The notes under the pieces were generated by a model. It was not told the origin of the DNA and searched no databases. It worked only from the letters and a program-made list of their open reading frames with translations. Shown here piece after piece: positions 26,351-34,886 of a stretch of DNA of 64,000 bases. The position numbers were made by a program, and so were the translations under genes. Position 1 is the stretch's first letter, and every line of letters begins with the position of its first letter. Source of the DNA: Sporosarcina luteola (GTDB lineage: Bacteria; Bacillota; Bacilli; Bacillales_A; Planococcaceae); contig NZ_BJYL01000026.1 in NCBI RefSeq assembly GCF_007991495.1, forward strand, positions 30,787 to 94,786, read 5' to 3'.

Positions 26351-26363
26351 ATAGTTTGGTTAA
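26351..26363 (+). promoter_or_regulatory. PucR-box-like site before allB
   Basis: The 13-mer ending in TTGGTTAA differs at one position from the B. subtilis PucR box WWWCNTTGGTTAA, as I recall that consensus. It lies 29 bases before the allB ATG, unusually close for an activator site. Confidence 0.45.
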
Positions 26364-26392
26364 TAAACATGCTAACTGAGAGGGGAATTCAA

Positions 26393-27748
26393 ATGGAATT
26401 TGATTTAATAATTAAAGGCGGAAATGTTGTATTGCGTGACGGTGTTTACAAGGTTGATGTCGGTATTAAAAATGAAAAAATCTCTTGTATTGCTGAAACC
26501 ATCACCGATGACGCGAAAGAAATAATCGATGCAACTGGACAATACGTCATGCCGGGAATGATCGATACACATGTCCATATTAGTGAACCTGGACGTTCGG
26601 AGTGGGAAGGTTTCGAAACTGGGTCCAAATCATTAGCAGCGGGTGGAACGACAAGTTATGTTGAAATGCCGTTGAATGCCCTGCCGGCAACAACCAATAA
26701 AGCAGCATTAGATCTTAAGCTTGAGGCAGCAGTGGATCAGAACTATGTGGACTACGGTTTTTATGGCGGTCTCGTACCTGGGAACGTAGATAAGCTAAAG
26801 GAAATGTCTGACGCTGGCGTTCTCGCTTTCAAATGCTTCCTTTCTGACATCACAAGTGATATTCCGGATGATTTCACAAACGTAGATGACTTCACATTAT
26901 ACAAAGGTATGCAAAAGTTGGCTGAGTTGGATCAAATTCTATGTATCCATGCAGAAAACTCGGCTGTTCCATCTGGACTTGCGAAAGAATTTGCAAGAGA
27001 AGGCAAAAACTCCGGTGTGGAATACGCGGAATCACGCCCTGTATTTACAGAAGTGGAAGCTGTTCAACGTGCAATCCTATTTGCTAAAGAAACAGGCTGT
27101 AAATTGCATCTCGTACATATTAGTACGTCAGAGGCAATTCAAACGATCTTGAGAGCGAAAAGGGAAGGTGTAGATGTAACGGTTGAATCATGTCCACACT
27201 ACTTTGCCTTTACTGCTGAAGAAGTGGATGCAATTGGTCCAAGAGCAAAATGTCAGCCTCCAATCAGAAAAGCGGTAGACCAAGCAAGGCTATGGGACGA
27301 GCTTTTGAATGGAAATATCGACTGGATAACATCCGACCATTCCCCTTGTACTGAAGACTTAAAACAAGGAACTCTTTGGGAAGCGTGGGGCGGTATAAGC
27401 GGAGCACAAAACAACGTCGACCTCATGTTTGACTTGGCTGTTAAACAACATGGCCTACCTGTTCACAAATTTGTGGAACTGATTGCAACACATCCTTCAG
27501 AGCGTTTCAACATACCGAATAAAGGTGAAATTGCTGTCTCAAAAGATGCGGATATTATCTTAGTCGATCCTAACCAATCGTATACGGTGAAAAGAGAAGA
27601 TCTCTACTACAAAAATAAACATAGTGCATACGAAGGCAGAAAAATCGACTGTCGTGTAACAAAAACAATCGTGCGCGGCCATGTCGTGTTTGAATTGGAA
27701 AAAGGAATTGTAGGAGAACCTGTCGGGAAGTTGATTTCCGCAAAATAA
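26393..27748 (+). CDS. allB: Allantoinase
   Basis: This cytoplasmic enzyme opens the hydantoin ring of allantoin to give allantoate. The 451-aa protein belongs to the cyclic amidohydrolase family. Visible metal-site residues are DTHVHISEPG (first His pair), the carbamylated-lysine region LAFKCFLSDI, ILCIHAEN, LHLVHISTSEA and the aspartate in WITSDHSPC. Length matches E. coli AllB (453 aa). ATG at 26393 follows GAGGGGAA; the longer reading from 26339 has no ribosome site. It is transcribed toward a shared terminator with the convergent pucR gene. Confidence 0.95.
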   Translation: MEFDLIIKGGNVVLRDGVYKVDVGIKNEKISCIAETITDDAKEIIDATGQYVMPGMIDTHVHISEPGRSEWEGFETGSKSLAAGGTTSYVEMPLNALPATTNKAALDLKLEAAVDQNYVDYGFYGGLVPGNVDKLKEMSDAGVLAFKCFLSDITSDIPDDFTNVDDFTLYKGMQKLAELDQILCIHAENSAVPSGLAKEFAREGKNSGVEYAESRPVFTEVEAVQRAILFAKETGCKLHLVHISTSEAIQTILRAKREGVDVTVESCPHYFAFTAEEVDAIGPRAKCQPPIRKAVDQARLWDELLNGNIDWITSDHSPCTEDLKQGTLWEAWGGISGAQNNVDLMFDLAVKQHGLPVHKFVELIATHPSERFNIPNKGEIAVSKDADIILVDPNQSYTVKREDLYYKNKHSAYEGRKIDCRVTKTIVRGHVVFELEKGIVGEPVGKLISAK

Positions 27749-27752
27749 ATGC

Positions 27753-27793
27753 AAAATGAAACCCCAAACCTGACATGGTTCGGGGTTTTCATT
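27753..27793. terminator. Bidirectional terminator between allB and pucR
   Basis: AAAATGAAACCCC pairs with GGGGTTTTCATTTT, with further pairing AACC/GGTT inside. It serves two convergent genes. Confidence 0.9.
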
Positions 27794-29443
27794 TTAGATG
27801 TTTTCATCTTCTTTTAAAATCGTACCGATAATAAGAGCTACGCGAATTCGCAAAGAATCGGCAGGATCGCGGAGTGAACAGTTTAACAGTTCTTCAGTTT
27901 TTTCAATTCGATATTTGACCGTGTTCCGATGGACGAATAATTTTCTGGCAGTTTCCGAAAACTCACATTGTGAATCTAAGTAAACTTGAATCGTTTTCAC
28001 TAATTCCTGCTCTTCCTTCGTTTTCGGATAAGCTAATGACTTTAATGCATTTTCGTAAAGTGCCTTTAAATCTTTACGGGGAAGGGTGTTTAGCAATTCC
28101 TTTAAATCTCTTGTTTTATAGTACTTGATGAACCCTTTCATGTTTTGGTCATATCCAGTCAGTATCGCTTCCACTGCTTCATCATAAGCCGTCGATAGTT
28201 CCTTTAGAGTTGGTACAGAGTGGCTCACCCCAAAGGAAAGACTGAAATCCCCATTGAAATTTGCTTGGACGTTGGCTGCGAATTTCGTAATCGCTTCAAC
28301 TTCGATTTCACTGTAAGAAGGAAATTGTAAAATCATGACGAAGTATTTTCCCTTTGTGAACAAAGTGGCTTCTAAATTTCCGTCGATGAGTTCATCTTCA
28401 AGTTGGTCATAAACGCTATTATGCAGTTCTCCGACTTTTTTCTCGTATAACTGCAATGTTTCGTATGTTTCTCCCTGCTCATCAATTGTACAAACGACAC
28501 AAACATTCTCCATATCTTTTTGCAATCCATAATAGTTGGATCGGCTAAAAATCTCTTCATCAGAATGAATTTTCATCTCAATCAAATCTGCAAAAAAATT
28601 ATTTTTCAATAACCTGGAGTTTTCTTCGATCGCCTGCTCTTTAATAATCGTAAAAGAAATGACGTTGCCAGCTTGTTCGATTGCCATTTGCGAAGAAGGG
28701 TATGGCAATGAGAGTGAGTCGGAAATGACAAGCATGCTTGGATATTGACGCTTCGTTTGAACAGGGAATGTGGATACGGATTGATGTTCCTTCGATGGAA
28801 TTGAAAAGACGGTTCCTTGCCGCGCGGTAGGTAAGTCTTCTTTCACCTTTTGGATAATTTCCTGTTCAATCTTTTTCATTGATTCCTTTTGGAAGTCATG
28901 ACTTTGCGCAATCTTTTCTCCACGATGGTTCAGTAAAAGAGCCGGCCGCGATAAAGAATGGCCGAGTTGCTCCAAAAGGGCGTTTAAGCTGTATCCTTTG
29001 ATCAGCATATTGGAGAACTCTTTTTGAACGTGCAAAGCATAGTAAAGCTGCTCTGCTTCATGGTCATTTAAATAATTTAAAATATGGCGGGAAAGTTCCC
29101 CTAATGTATGCTTTGTTGGTAAGTCTATAATTGGAAAGGCCAGATCGTCAGCGAGCAATTTAACTTCGGAAGGCAATACGTTGAAGAAACGGTTAATTTT
29201 AATGACAAGGCCTGAGCAATTCAAATCATGCATTTGTTGGATTAATTCGCAGAACTTTTCCGGATCATCTTTAAAAGCGTATCCGGTAGTGAGGAGAAGA
29301 TGGTTTTTGTCTAGAAATTTGATGACATCGGGCGTATCGGATATGTTAACAGATTGCACGTTCCTCGTTAATCCACGATGGCCTGCTAGAACAATACCTT
29401 CTTTCATCCCTTCCAATATTAATAAATCATTTATGGTTTTCAT
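27794..29443 (-). CDS. pucR: PucR-family purine catabolism regulator 1
   Basis: The 549-aa regulator has the PucR architecture: an N-terminal PucR domain (about 1-125, TINDLLILEGMKEGIVLAG), a middle GGDEF-like part (about 300-420), and a C-terminal HTH_30 domain with SETARKLFVHRNTVKYRIEK (about 490-510). B. subtilis PucR senses purine catabolites such as allantoin and activates the ring-opening genes. It is divergent from the allH-permease pair and convergent with allB, so it is well placed to control both. A second paralog lies at 32993. Confidence 0.93.
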   Translation of the reverse strand: MKTINDLLILEGMKEGIVLAGHRGLTRNVQSVNISDTPDVIKFLDKNHLLLTTGYAFKDDPEKFCELIQQMHDLNCSGLVIKINRFFNVLPSEVKLLADDLAFPIIDLPTKHTLGELSRHILNYLNDHEAEQLYYALHVQKEFSNMLIKGYSLNALLEQLGHSLSRPALLLNHRGEKIAQSHDFQKESMKKIEQEIIQKVKEDLPTARQGTVFSIPSKEHQSVSTFPVQTKRQYPSMLVISDSLSLPYPSSQMAIEQAGNVISFTIIKEQAIEENSRLLKNNFFADLIEMKIHSDEEIFSRSNYYGLQKDMENVCVVCTIDEQGETYETLQLYEKKVGELHNSVYDQLEDELIDGNLEATLFTKGKYFVMILQFPSYSEIEVEAITKFAANVQANFNGDFSLSFGVSHSVPTLKELSTAYDEAVEAILTGYDQNMKGFIKYYKTRDLKELLNTLPRKDLKALYENALKSLAYPKTKEEQELVKTIQVYLDSQCEFSETARKLFVHRNTVKYRIEKTEELLNCSLRDPADSLRIRVALIIGTILKEDENI

Positions 29444-29651
29444 ATGGATACCTCATTTATTTAAAAAGTTTTCATTGATTGAATGAATTCGAGCATTCTT
29501 TATCATACGTGAAAAGTGAACAAAAATCAAAGTATAAATTAGTCACTTTAAACAATGACATTTTTTATGAAAAATTGTAGACTGGAATAGTGAGTGAAGA
29601 AAATAAGGAAAGATATATAATGGTTATCATTTTAGTTCAGGGGTGAAGGCA

Positions 29652-30587
29652 TTGTTTTATTCGACGGGTATGACTGCCCTTGCAGCAAGTAATGATATTC
29701 ATCTAATCTTGAAAAAGAGCCCCAAGGGTTATGTCCATAGTGTTTTTAATAGTAGTTTTAATTTAGCCTTTGGCGAACATCTTGTCCATATTGGCGCTTT
29801 AGAGAACGGGCTTGCACCTTTCGGGATTGGTATGGATCAGGAAAGTTCGCAGCTGCTTACAAAGTTACTTCGTGTTAACGAGGAAGTTTTTTGGGATGAG
29901 CTTTCGAAGTCGATTGTTTTCCCTAGAGGCATTTCCCTTTCACTGAGCCATGTAGAATGGGCAAATCTAAAACTGGAACCATTCAAATATGAGTTGTCAT
30001 ATGTAAAGGACAATTATGCTTTTATTGCGGAAAAACTTTTGCAAGATGATTGGCATACAGGCTTAGGTGAAACGGAAGAAGAGAAGAAACGGATTATTCG
30101 TTATCTTTTAGAACCAGAACTTTCTACTGATAGTGTAGTTTTAGATAAGTTAAAGAGCTTGGAAATCCTAGCTTATGACAGCGATGGGTTGGAAGCTGAA
30201 AAGGTCTTCGATTATTGGATTGGAAGAGGACTCGGACTTACACCTAGCGGGGATGATTGTATAACAGGGATGTGCGCGGTTCTTTCCGCCTTTGAGGGGA
30301 CAGACCAATCGTTTATACAATATGTGAAATCCTATTTGGCGGAACGTGGTCGAAAACGGACAACGCATATAGCTTTGGAGTATCTTCTGTATGCTACTGA
30401 AAACAAGTTTCATTCACATCTCCTAGGGCTATGTTATGTAATGAATAAACCGCGGGGTTCCGAATTTTTGGAAGCCCTCGAAGAAATGAAGAAGATTGGA
30501 CATACATCTGGCGCCGATACGTTAGTTGGCGTGTTATTAGGTATAAAAGCTGCTGTTTATACACAAAAGAAAGGTGATTATTATTAA
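29652..30587 (+). CDS. allH: DUF2877 protein, AllH (YlbF) type oxamate carbamoyltransferase subunit
   Basis: The 311-aa protein fits DUF2877, the family of E. coli YlbF. In E. coli FdrA, YlbE and YlbF (renamed AllF, AllG, AllH) have been reported together to form the oxamate carbamoyltransferase that cleaves oxalurate. The segment GRGLGLTPSGDDCITGMCAVL is the conserved core (written here as residues about 193-213), and the C-terminus has TSGADTLVGVLLGIKAA. Here allH is 9 kb from allF and allG and instead coupled to a permease gene, overlapping it by 14 bp. TTG 29652 has GGGG eight bases upstream; GTG 29643 sits on the ribosome site and is less likely. Function is inferred from the family and region. 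Confidence 0.78.
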   Translation: MFYSTGMTALAASNDIHLILKKSPKGYVHSVFNSSFNLAFGEHLVHIGALENGLAPFGIGMDQESSQLLTKLLRVNEEVFWDELSKSIVFPRGISLSLSHVEWANLKLEPFKYELSYVKDNYAFIAEKLLQDDWHTGLGETEEEKKRIIRYLLEPELSTDSVVLDKLKSLEILAYDSDGLEAEKVFDYWIGRGLGLTPSGDDCITGMCAVLSAFEGTDQSFIQYVKSYLAERGRKRTTHIALEYLLYATENKFHSHLLGLCYVMNKPRGSEFLEALEEMKKIGHTSGADTLVGVLLGIKAAVYTQKKGDYY

Positions 30588-31941
30588 AGAGTTAGTAAAA
30601 TCAAGTAACTGGATTTCGGGCTTACAATGGCTCTTTTTTATTTTTACGAATATTGTTGTCATCCCAATTACTGTTGGTGCAGCTTTTGAACTTTCGCAAG
30701 ATACGATTGTCAATATGCTTCAGCTATCCTTCGTCGTAACTGGGCTTGCTTGTATTGTTCAGGCGTATTTTGGACATAAACGTGCCATTATGGAAGGGCA
30801 ATCCGGGCTTTGGTGGGGCGTCATTTTAACGCTTGTTGCAACAGCTTCGGCGCAAGGGATGCCTTTGCCGGTATTGGGAGGCAGTTTGACGGTTGGGATT
30901 ATTATTACGTCGATTTTGACTTTTTTGATTGGTGTTACAGGGCTTGGGCCGCGTATCGCCAAATTGTTTAGTCCTGCTGTAATGGGTGTATTTATGTTTT
31001 TGTTCGGTTGTCAATTGATTGGGATCTTTTTAAAAGGGATGTTAGGCATCCCGTTCGGCAACCAGTCGGAAGGTGCGCATATTGATGTACCTGTATCACT
31101 GTTATCAATCGTTATTGCAATTATTGTTATTGTGATTAGCGTGAAGGCACCTTCAAGTATCCGTCGTTATGGTTTGCTTATTGGGATTATCGGTGGATGG
31201 ATTATTTATGCGCTTATTTTCCAACCGGAAAGTGCCATCAGTGGTGGTACATCGTTTAAACTTGAGTTGTTTCCGTTAGGGAAGCCTGCTTGGGATATCG
31301 GAATTATTATTACGACTGTGATCGCAGGATTGTTGAACTCAGCAAATACATTTGGTGCTTTAAAAGGGACGGAAAGTATGTATGAGGTGGAAACGACTAA
31401 ATCCGAATACAGAGCGTCCTTCACGATTACAGGTGTTTTCACATTGATTGCAGGGATTTTTGGGCTTGTTCCAAATTCGCCTTATGTTTCATCGATAGGT
31501 TTTTTAAGTCAGACGGGAATTATAAAACGGATTCCGTTTGTTCTTGGTGGTTTGATGTTTCTTGTTATGGGGTTAATTCCGCCGATTGGCCACTTTTTCT
31601 CCCAGCTTCCGTTGAGTATTGGTAGTGCAGCTTTATTTGTTTCTTATTTGCTGCTGTTGAATTCTTCTTTTAATTTCTTTAAAAAGGTTGAGTTTAATAC
31701 GGTCAATGTGTATCGTTCGGCAGTTCCGTTGTTTGTAGGGATTGTTATAATGACACTGCCTGCTTCTTATTTTGTTACGATTCCAAGTATTGTTCGTCCG
31801 GTTCTTAGTAGCGGATTGTTAGTCGGAATCATTCTGGCGCTTATATTGGAAAATCTCTTTAAGTGGGATAAATACGGTGTGGAAGAACAGAAGAAAAATA
31901 AAGATACGCTTCCTGAAGAAACAGATTTACAAATTAAATGA
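30574..31941 (+). CDS. NCS2-family purine/uracil permease (YbbY-like)
   Basis: The protein has 455 aa and about 14 hydrophobic segments of the NCS2 (xanthine/uracil) family, with a short QWLFFIFTNIVVIPITVG start, GQSGLWWGVI, and the conserved NSANTFGALKGTE region. E. coli YbbY, a relative, also lies in the allantoin regulon. Substrate may be a purine, uracil or a ureide. The frame opens with GTG 30574, inside the end of allH; the best ribosome-like sequence (AAAGGTGATT) overlaps that GTG, so the real start may be slightly downstream, including a rare ATT. Cotranscribed with allH. Confidence 0.88.
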   Translation: MIIIKELVKSSNWISGLQWLFFIFTNIVVIPITVGAAFELSQDTIVNMLQLSFVVTGLACIVQAYFGHKRAIMEGQSGLWWGVILTLVATASAQGMPLPVLGGSLTVGIIITSILTFLIGVTGLGPRIAKLFSPAVMGVFMFLFGCQLIGIFLKGMLGIPFGNQSEGAHIDVPVSLLSIVIAIIVIVISVKAPSSIRRYGLLIGIIGGWIIYALIFQPESAISGGTSFKLELFPLGKPAWDIGIIITTVIAGLLNSANTFGALKGTESMYEVETTKSEYRASFTITGVFTLIAGIFGLVPNSPYVSSIGFLSQTGIIKRIPFVLGGLMFLVMGLIPPIGHFFSQLPLSIGSAALFVSYLLLLNSSFNFFKKVEFNTVNVYRSAVPLFVGIVIMTLPASYFVTIPSIVRPVLSSGLLVGIILALILENLFKWDKYGVEEQKKNKDTLPEETDLQIK

Positions 31942-31955
31942 ACTATGAATATAGA

Positions 31956-31990
31956 AAAAGGGCTTTGAGATTTCTGTCTCAAGCCCTTTT
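31956..31990. terminator. Bidirectional terminator after the permease
   Basis: AAAAGGGCTTTGAGA pairs with TCTCAAGCCCTTTT. It lies between convergent genes. Confidence 0.92.
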
Positions 31991-31993
31991 GAC

Positions 31994-32866
31994 TTATTTT
32001 AAATGATCATCTAAGAAGGAGAGTACTTCTTTAAAAGCGTCTTGGACAATTGGGGTTTCCCAGTCGTTGTCGAATTGATGCTTGCCTTCAGGGATGGTGA
32101 TGAGTTTACTTGGTATGCCGTTTTCTTTTAAGTTTTCCGCGAGTAGGACGGCTCTTTCATAAGGGACATCCTCGTCTTCTGTTCCGTGTAGCAAAAGCGT
32201 TGGCGGGAAGTCAGGATGGATGTTGAAAAGTGGGCTGTATTTCGATAGCTCTTCTTTTTCCAGAACTGGAATTAGCCCAGTTAATTCTTCGATCCACACG
32301 CCATGCTGCCTAGCATGCATATAGATGGCGTATCGCTTTTCAATCGGACCGACGGAAATGATATCTTTAGAGACAAGCATTTTGGCAAGCTCTCTCGGCA
32401 CATTTGTCATGTTTGAATAATGGGGGCTTGGCTTTATTGCCCAATCTCCGGTAATATCACCATAACCGTAAAAAGAGACGATGGCTTTTGGTTTATTTGT
32501 GAATGTTCCGGTTAACAGAGCGAGGTATCCACCCGCGGAGCTACCGATGACGGCTATTTTTTCCGGATCATAGTCAAACTGCTTAACGCCTTCTTTTTCA
32601 ACCCAAGAGAGGGCGTCTTCAATATCCTTTTTAATGGCGGGAAGTTTGGTTTCAGGCGCTAAACGATAATCAATCGAAAAGATATTAAAACCGGCATGCA
32701 GGAAAAACTCAATTTGTTCGGATTTCATATCTTCACGTGAGCCCCAAATAAGACCGCCACCGTGGATAAAGACAATTAGTGGACTTGCATCTTTTGAAGC
32801 GGAGTAAAAGTCTGCTTTCAGCTCGAAGTTTTCTTCTTGTTTGTAGATAATAGTTGTTTTCGACAT
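31994..32866 (-). CDS. Alpha/beta hydrolase (HSL/BD-FAE-like)
   Basis: The 290-aa protein shows an oxyanion motif HGGG, nucleophile GSSAGG (Ser near 113), acid in LLHGTEDEDVPY and His in PEGKHQF. These features match cytoplasmic carboxylesterases or acylamidases. No signal peptide. It sits inside the allantoin region, between the permease and the second PucR gene, on the opposite strand from the pathway genes. A role in the pathway, for example on an amide or ester intermediate such as oxamate, is possible but unsupported by motifs. ATG at 32866 follows AAGGAAAGAGTG. Confidence 0.85.
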   Translation of the reverse strand: MSKTTIIYKQEENFELKADFYSASKDASPLIVFIHGGGLIWGSREDMKSEQIEFFLHAGFNIFSIDYRLAPETKLPAIKKDIEDALSWVEKEGVKQFDYDPEKIAVIGSSAGGYLALLTGTFTNKPKAIVSFYGYGDITGDWAIKPSPHYSNMTNVPRELAKMLVSKDIISVGPIEKRYAIYMHARQHGVWIEELTGLIPVLEKEELSKYSPLFNIHPDFPPTLLLHGTEDEDVPYERAVLLAENLKENGIPSKLITIPEGKHQFDNDWETPIVQDAFKEVLSFLDDHLK

Positions 32867-32992
32867 GATTTCACACTCTTTCCTTAAAAGTTAAGCATTG
32901 TTTACGAATGTATAATAATATCAAGGTAATCCGGGGTATGTAAATCTTAACACACTGTTTCATCTCAAGATGTATGGAAAGGACTGCGACGA

Positions 32993-34645
32993 ATGGAATT
33001 TAAGGTGAAAGACTTATTAACAATGGAGCCTATGAAGAACGCTGAGGTTTTAGTAGGACAAAATTATATTCAAAATGTTATTGAAGGGGTCACCGTTATG
33101 GAAGGGCCTGATATTGCAAAGTGGATTAAGGGCGGAGAAGTAATTCTGACTAGCCTTTATTCAATTCGGAACTTTACTGAAAAAGAGCTAAAGGAGTTCA
33201 TTGCCAAATTGGCAGAAAAGAGAGTAAGCGCTCTTATTATTAAAAAGTTCAGTTCTAGAATAACTAATCAGCTTCTTACGGCAAGCGAAAAATATAGGAT
33301 GCCAATTATCCTGCTTCCGCAAGAGGTCCCATTTGTCGATGTCATGTATCCGATCATGGGGGAGCTTTTCAATAACCAGGTCGTAAAACTGCAATACTAT
33401 AAAGAGATTCATGACCGTTTTACAGCCTTATCTCTTGCGGGTAAAGGCATTGAGCAAATTATTTATACATTAGAAGAGTTGATTGGAAATCCTGTTGCGC
33501 TGTTTGATCGGAATTTCAGTTGTATCATATCAACATCTCCTGAGCTTGAAAAGTTTGAAATGGTTGAGAAAGTCCATTTTTACGAACAAACTTCAGGGAT
33601 AAAATATCCTCATTACCGGCAAATTGTGAAATACCCAGAACTGGAGAATAGTAAAGGGCATCAAATCGTCGTTCCGATTGAAACAATGAATCATAATAAA
33701 ATGTATTTATTCATCGGTGAAATTAATCAATCATTAGGCGAACTTGATTTAATTGCTGTGGAAAATGCAGCAACTTCCTTATCGCTTGAACTAGTGAAGC
33801 AATTCGCGGTTGCCGAAGTTGAAAAGAAATATAAGAATGACCTGATTGAGGAGCTCATAAGTGGAAAAATCCAATCAATCGACGCCATCTACGAAAAAGC
33901 GAACGTCATCGGCTGGGATTTCACAGGGGCGTTCGCTGCAGTCATCTTTCATATAAATCGTCTAGATAGTATGGTTAAACAAAATGGGGGCTATTCTGAT
34001 CGAAGTCTTTTCCTTGTGAATGAAGCAATTCATCATTATTTACCGAATGGTATTATTTCGACTAAAAGTAATCAATTTATCGTCCTATGGAAAGTTGAGA
34101 ATAAGAGCAAAAAGGATACTTTATGGTTGAACGAAATTAAGCAAACGTCAAAGAAGATTCAAACGCTCATTAAGAAGCAAGTGAATGACATAGATGTTCA
34201 GATCGGTATTGGACATGCAGTAAGTGATATTCTCGATATCCCGAAAAGTTATCGGGAAGCCCATGATGCGCTTGAATTAGGACGGACGCTGAACGGTTTA
34301 GAATCCATCACCGCATTTTCGGAATTAGGGATATTCAGATTGCTGCGCCATATCGAAGATTCTTCTACATTAAATCAGTTTATTCCAGACTCTCTTAGGG
34401 AATTACTTGAGTATCAACAGGCGAACCATTTGGACTTACTGGTGACATTAATAACTTTTTTAGAATGCAATCAAAACGCCACTCAAACAGCAAAACTTCT
34501 TTTTGTCCACTATAAAACGGTTGTTTACCGTTTGGAAAGGATTAAAGAAATAACAGGAATGGATTTTGATGATTCGGAAGAAATGTTATCTGTACGTGTT
34601 GGACTGAAGATTTATGAACTAATTCAACGCGAAAATGCCGAATGA
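32993..34645 (+). CDS. PucR-family regulator 2
   Basis: The 550-aa protein has the same three-part layout as the first PucR: N-terminal PucR domain (EFKVKDLLTMEPMKNAEVLVG), central region with a GGDEF-like fold, and C-terminal HTH_30 (QTAKLLFVHYKTVVYRLERI, about 505-524). It is only loosely similar to the other copy, so this is an old paralog rather than a recent duplication. It precedes allC-allE-allD-allD on the same strand by 240 bp and may control that operon. ATG at 32993 follows AAGGACTG. Ligand unknown. Confidence 0.9.
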   Translation: MEFKVKDLLTMEPMKNAEVLVGQNYIQNVIEGVTVMEGPDIAKWIKGGEVILTSLYSIRNFTEKELKEFIAKLAEKRVSALIIKKFSSRITNQLLTASEKYRMPIILLPQEVPFVDVMYPIMGELFNNQVVKLQYYKEIHDRFTALSLAGKGIEQIIYTLEELIGNPVALFDRNFSCIISTSPELEKFEMVEKVHFYEQTSGIKYPHYRQIVKYPELENSKGHQIVVPIETMNHNKMYLFIGEINQSLGELDLIAVENAATSLSLELVKQFAVAEVEKKYKNDLIEELISGKIQSIDAIYEKANVIGWDFTGAFAAVIFHINRLDSMVKQNGGYSDRSLFLVNEAIHHYLPNGIISTKSNQFIVLWKVENKSKKDTLWLNEIKQTSKKIQTLIKKQVNDIDVQIGIGHAVSDILDIPKSYREAHDALELGRTLNGLESITAFSELGIFRLLRHIEDSSTLNQFIPDSLRELLEYQQANHLDLLVTLITFLECNQNATQTAKLLFVHYKTVVYRLERIKEITGMDFDDSEEMLSVRVGLKIYELIQRENAE

Positions 34646-34886
34646 AGGGCCATAGAAGATTGACTTTTAAGGATTTATCCACTATGGATAAAAAATGAAA
34701 TGAACTTTGTCTATACATGCTAAAGACTATTATGTTTATAAAGTCTACAATTAGAGATGGAGCTAAAAGACATTCGTGAATGAAGCTAATTCAGTGCATA
34801 CTATCCGCATGAATTACAAACAATAATTAGCGTTAATTAGAAATGCACTATTGATAAATTAATTGCTGAAAAGGGTGGTGAAATAA

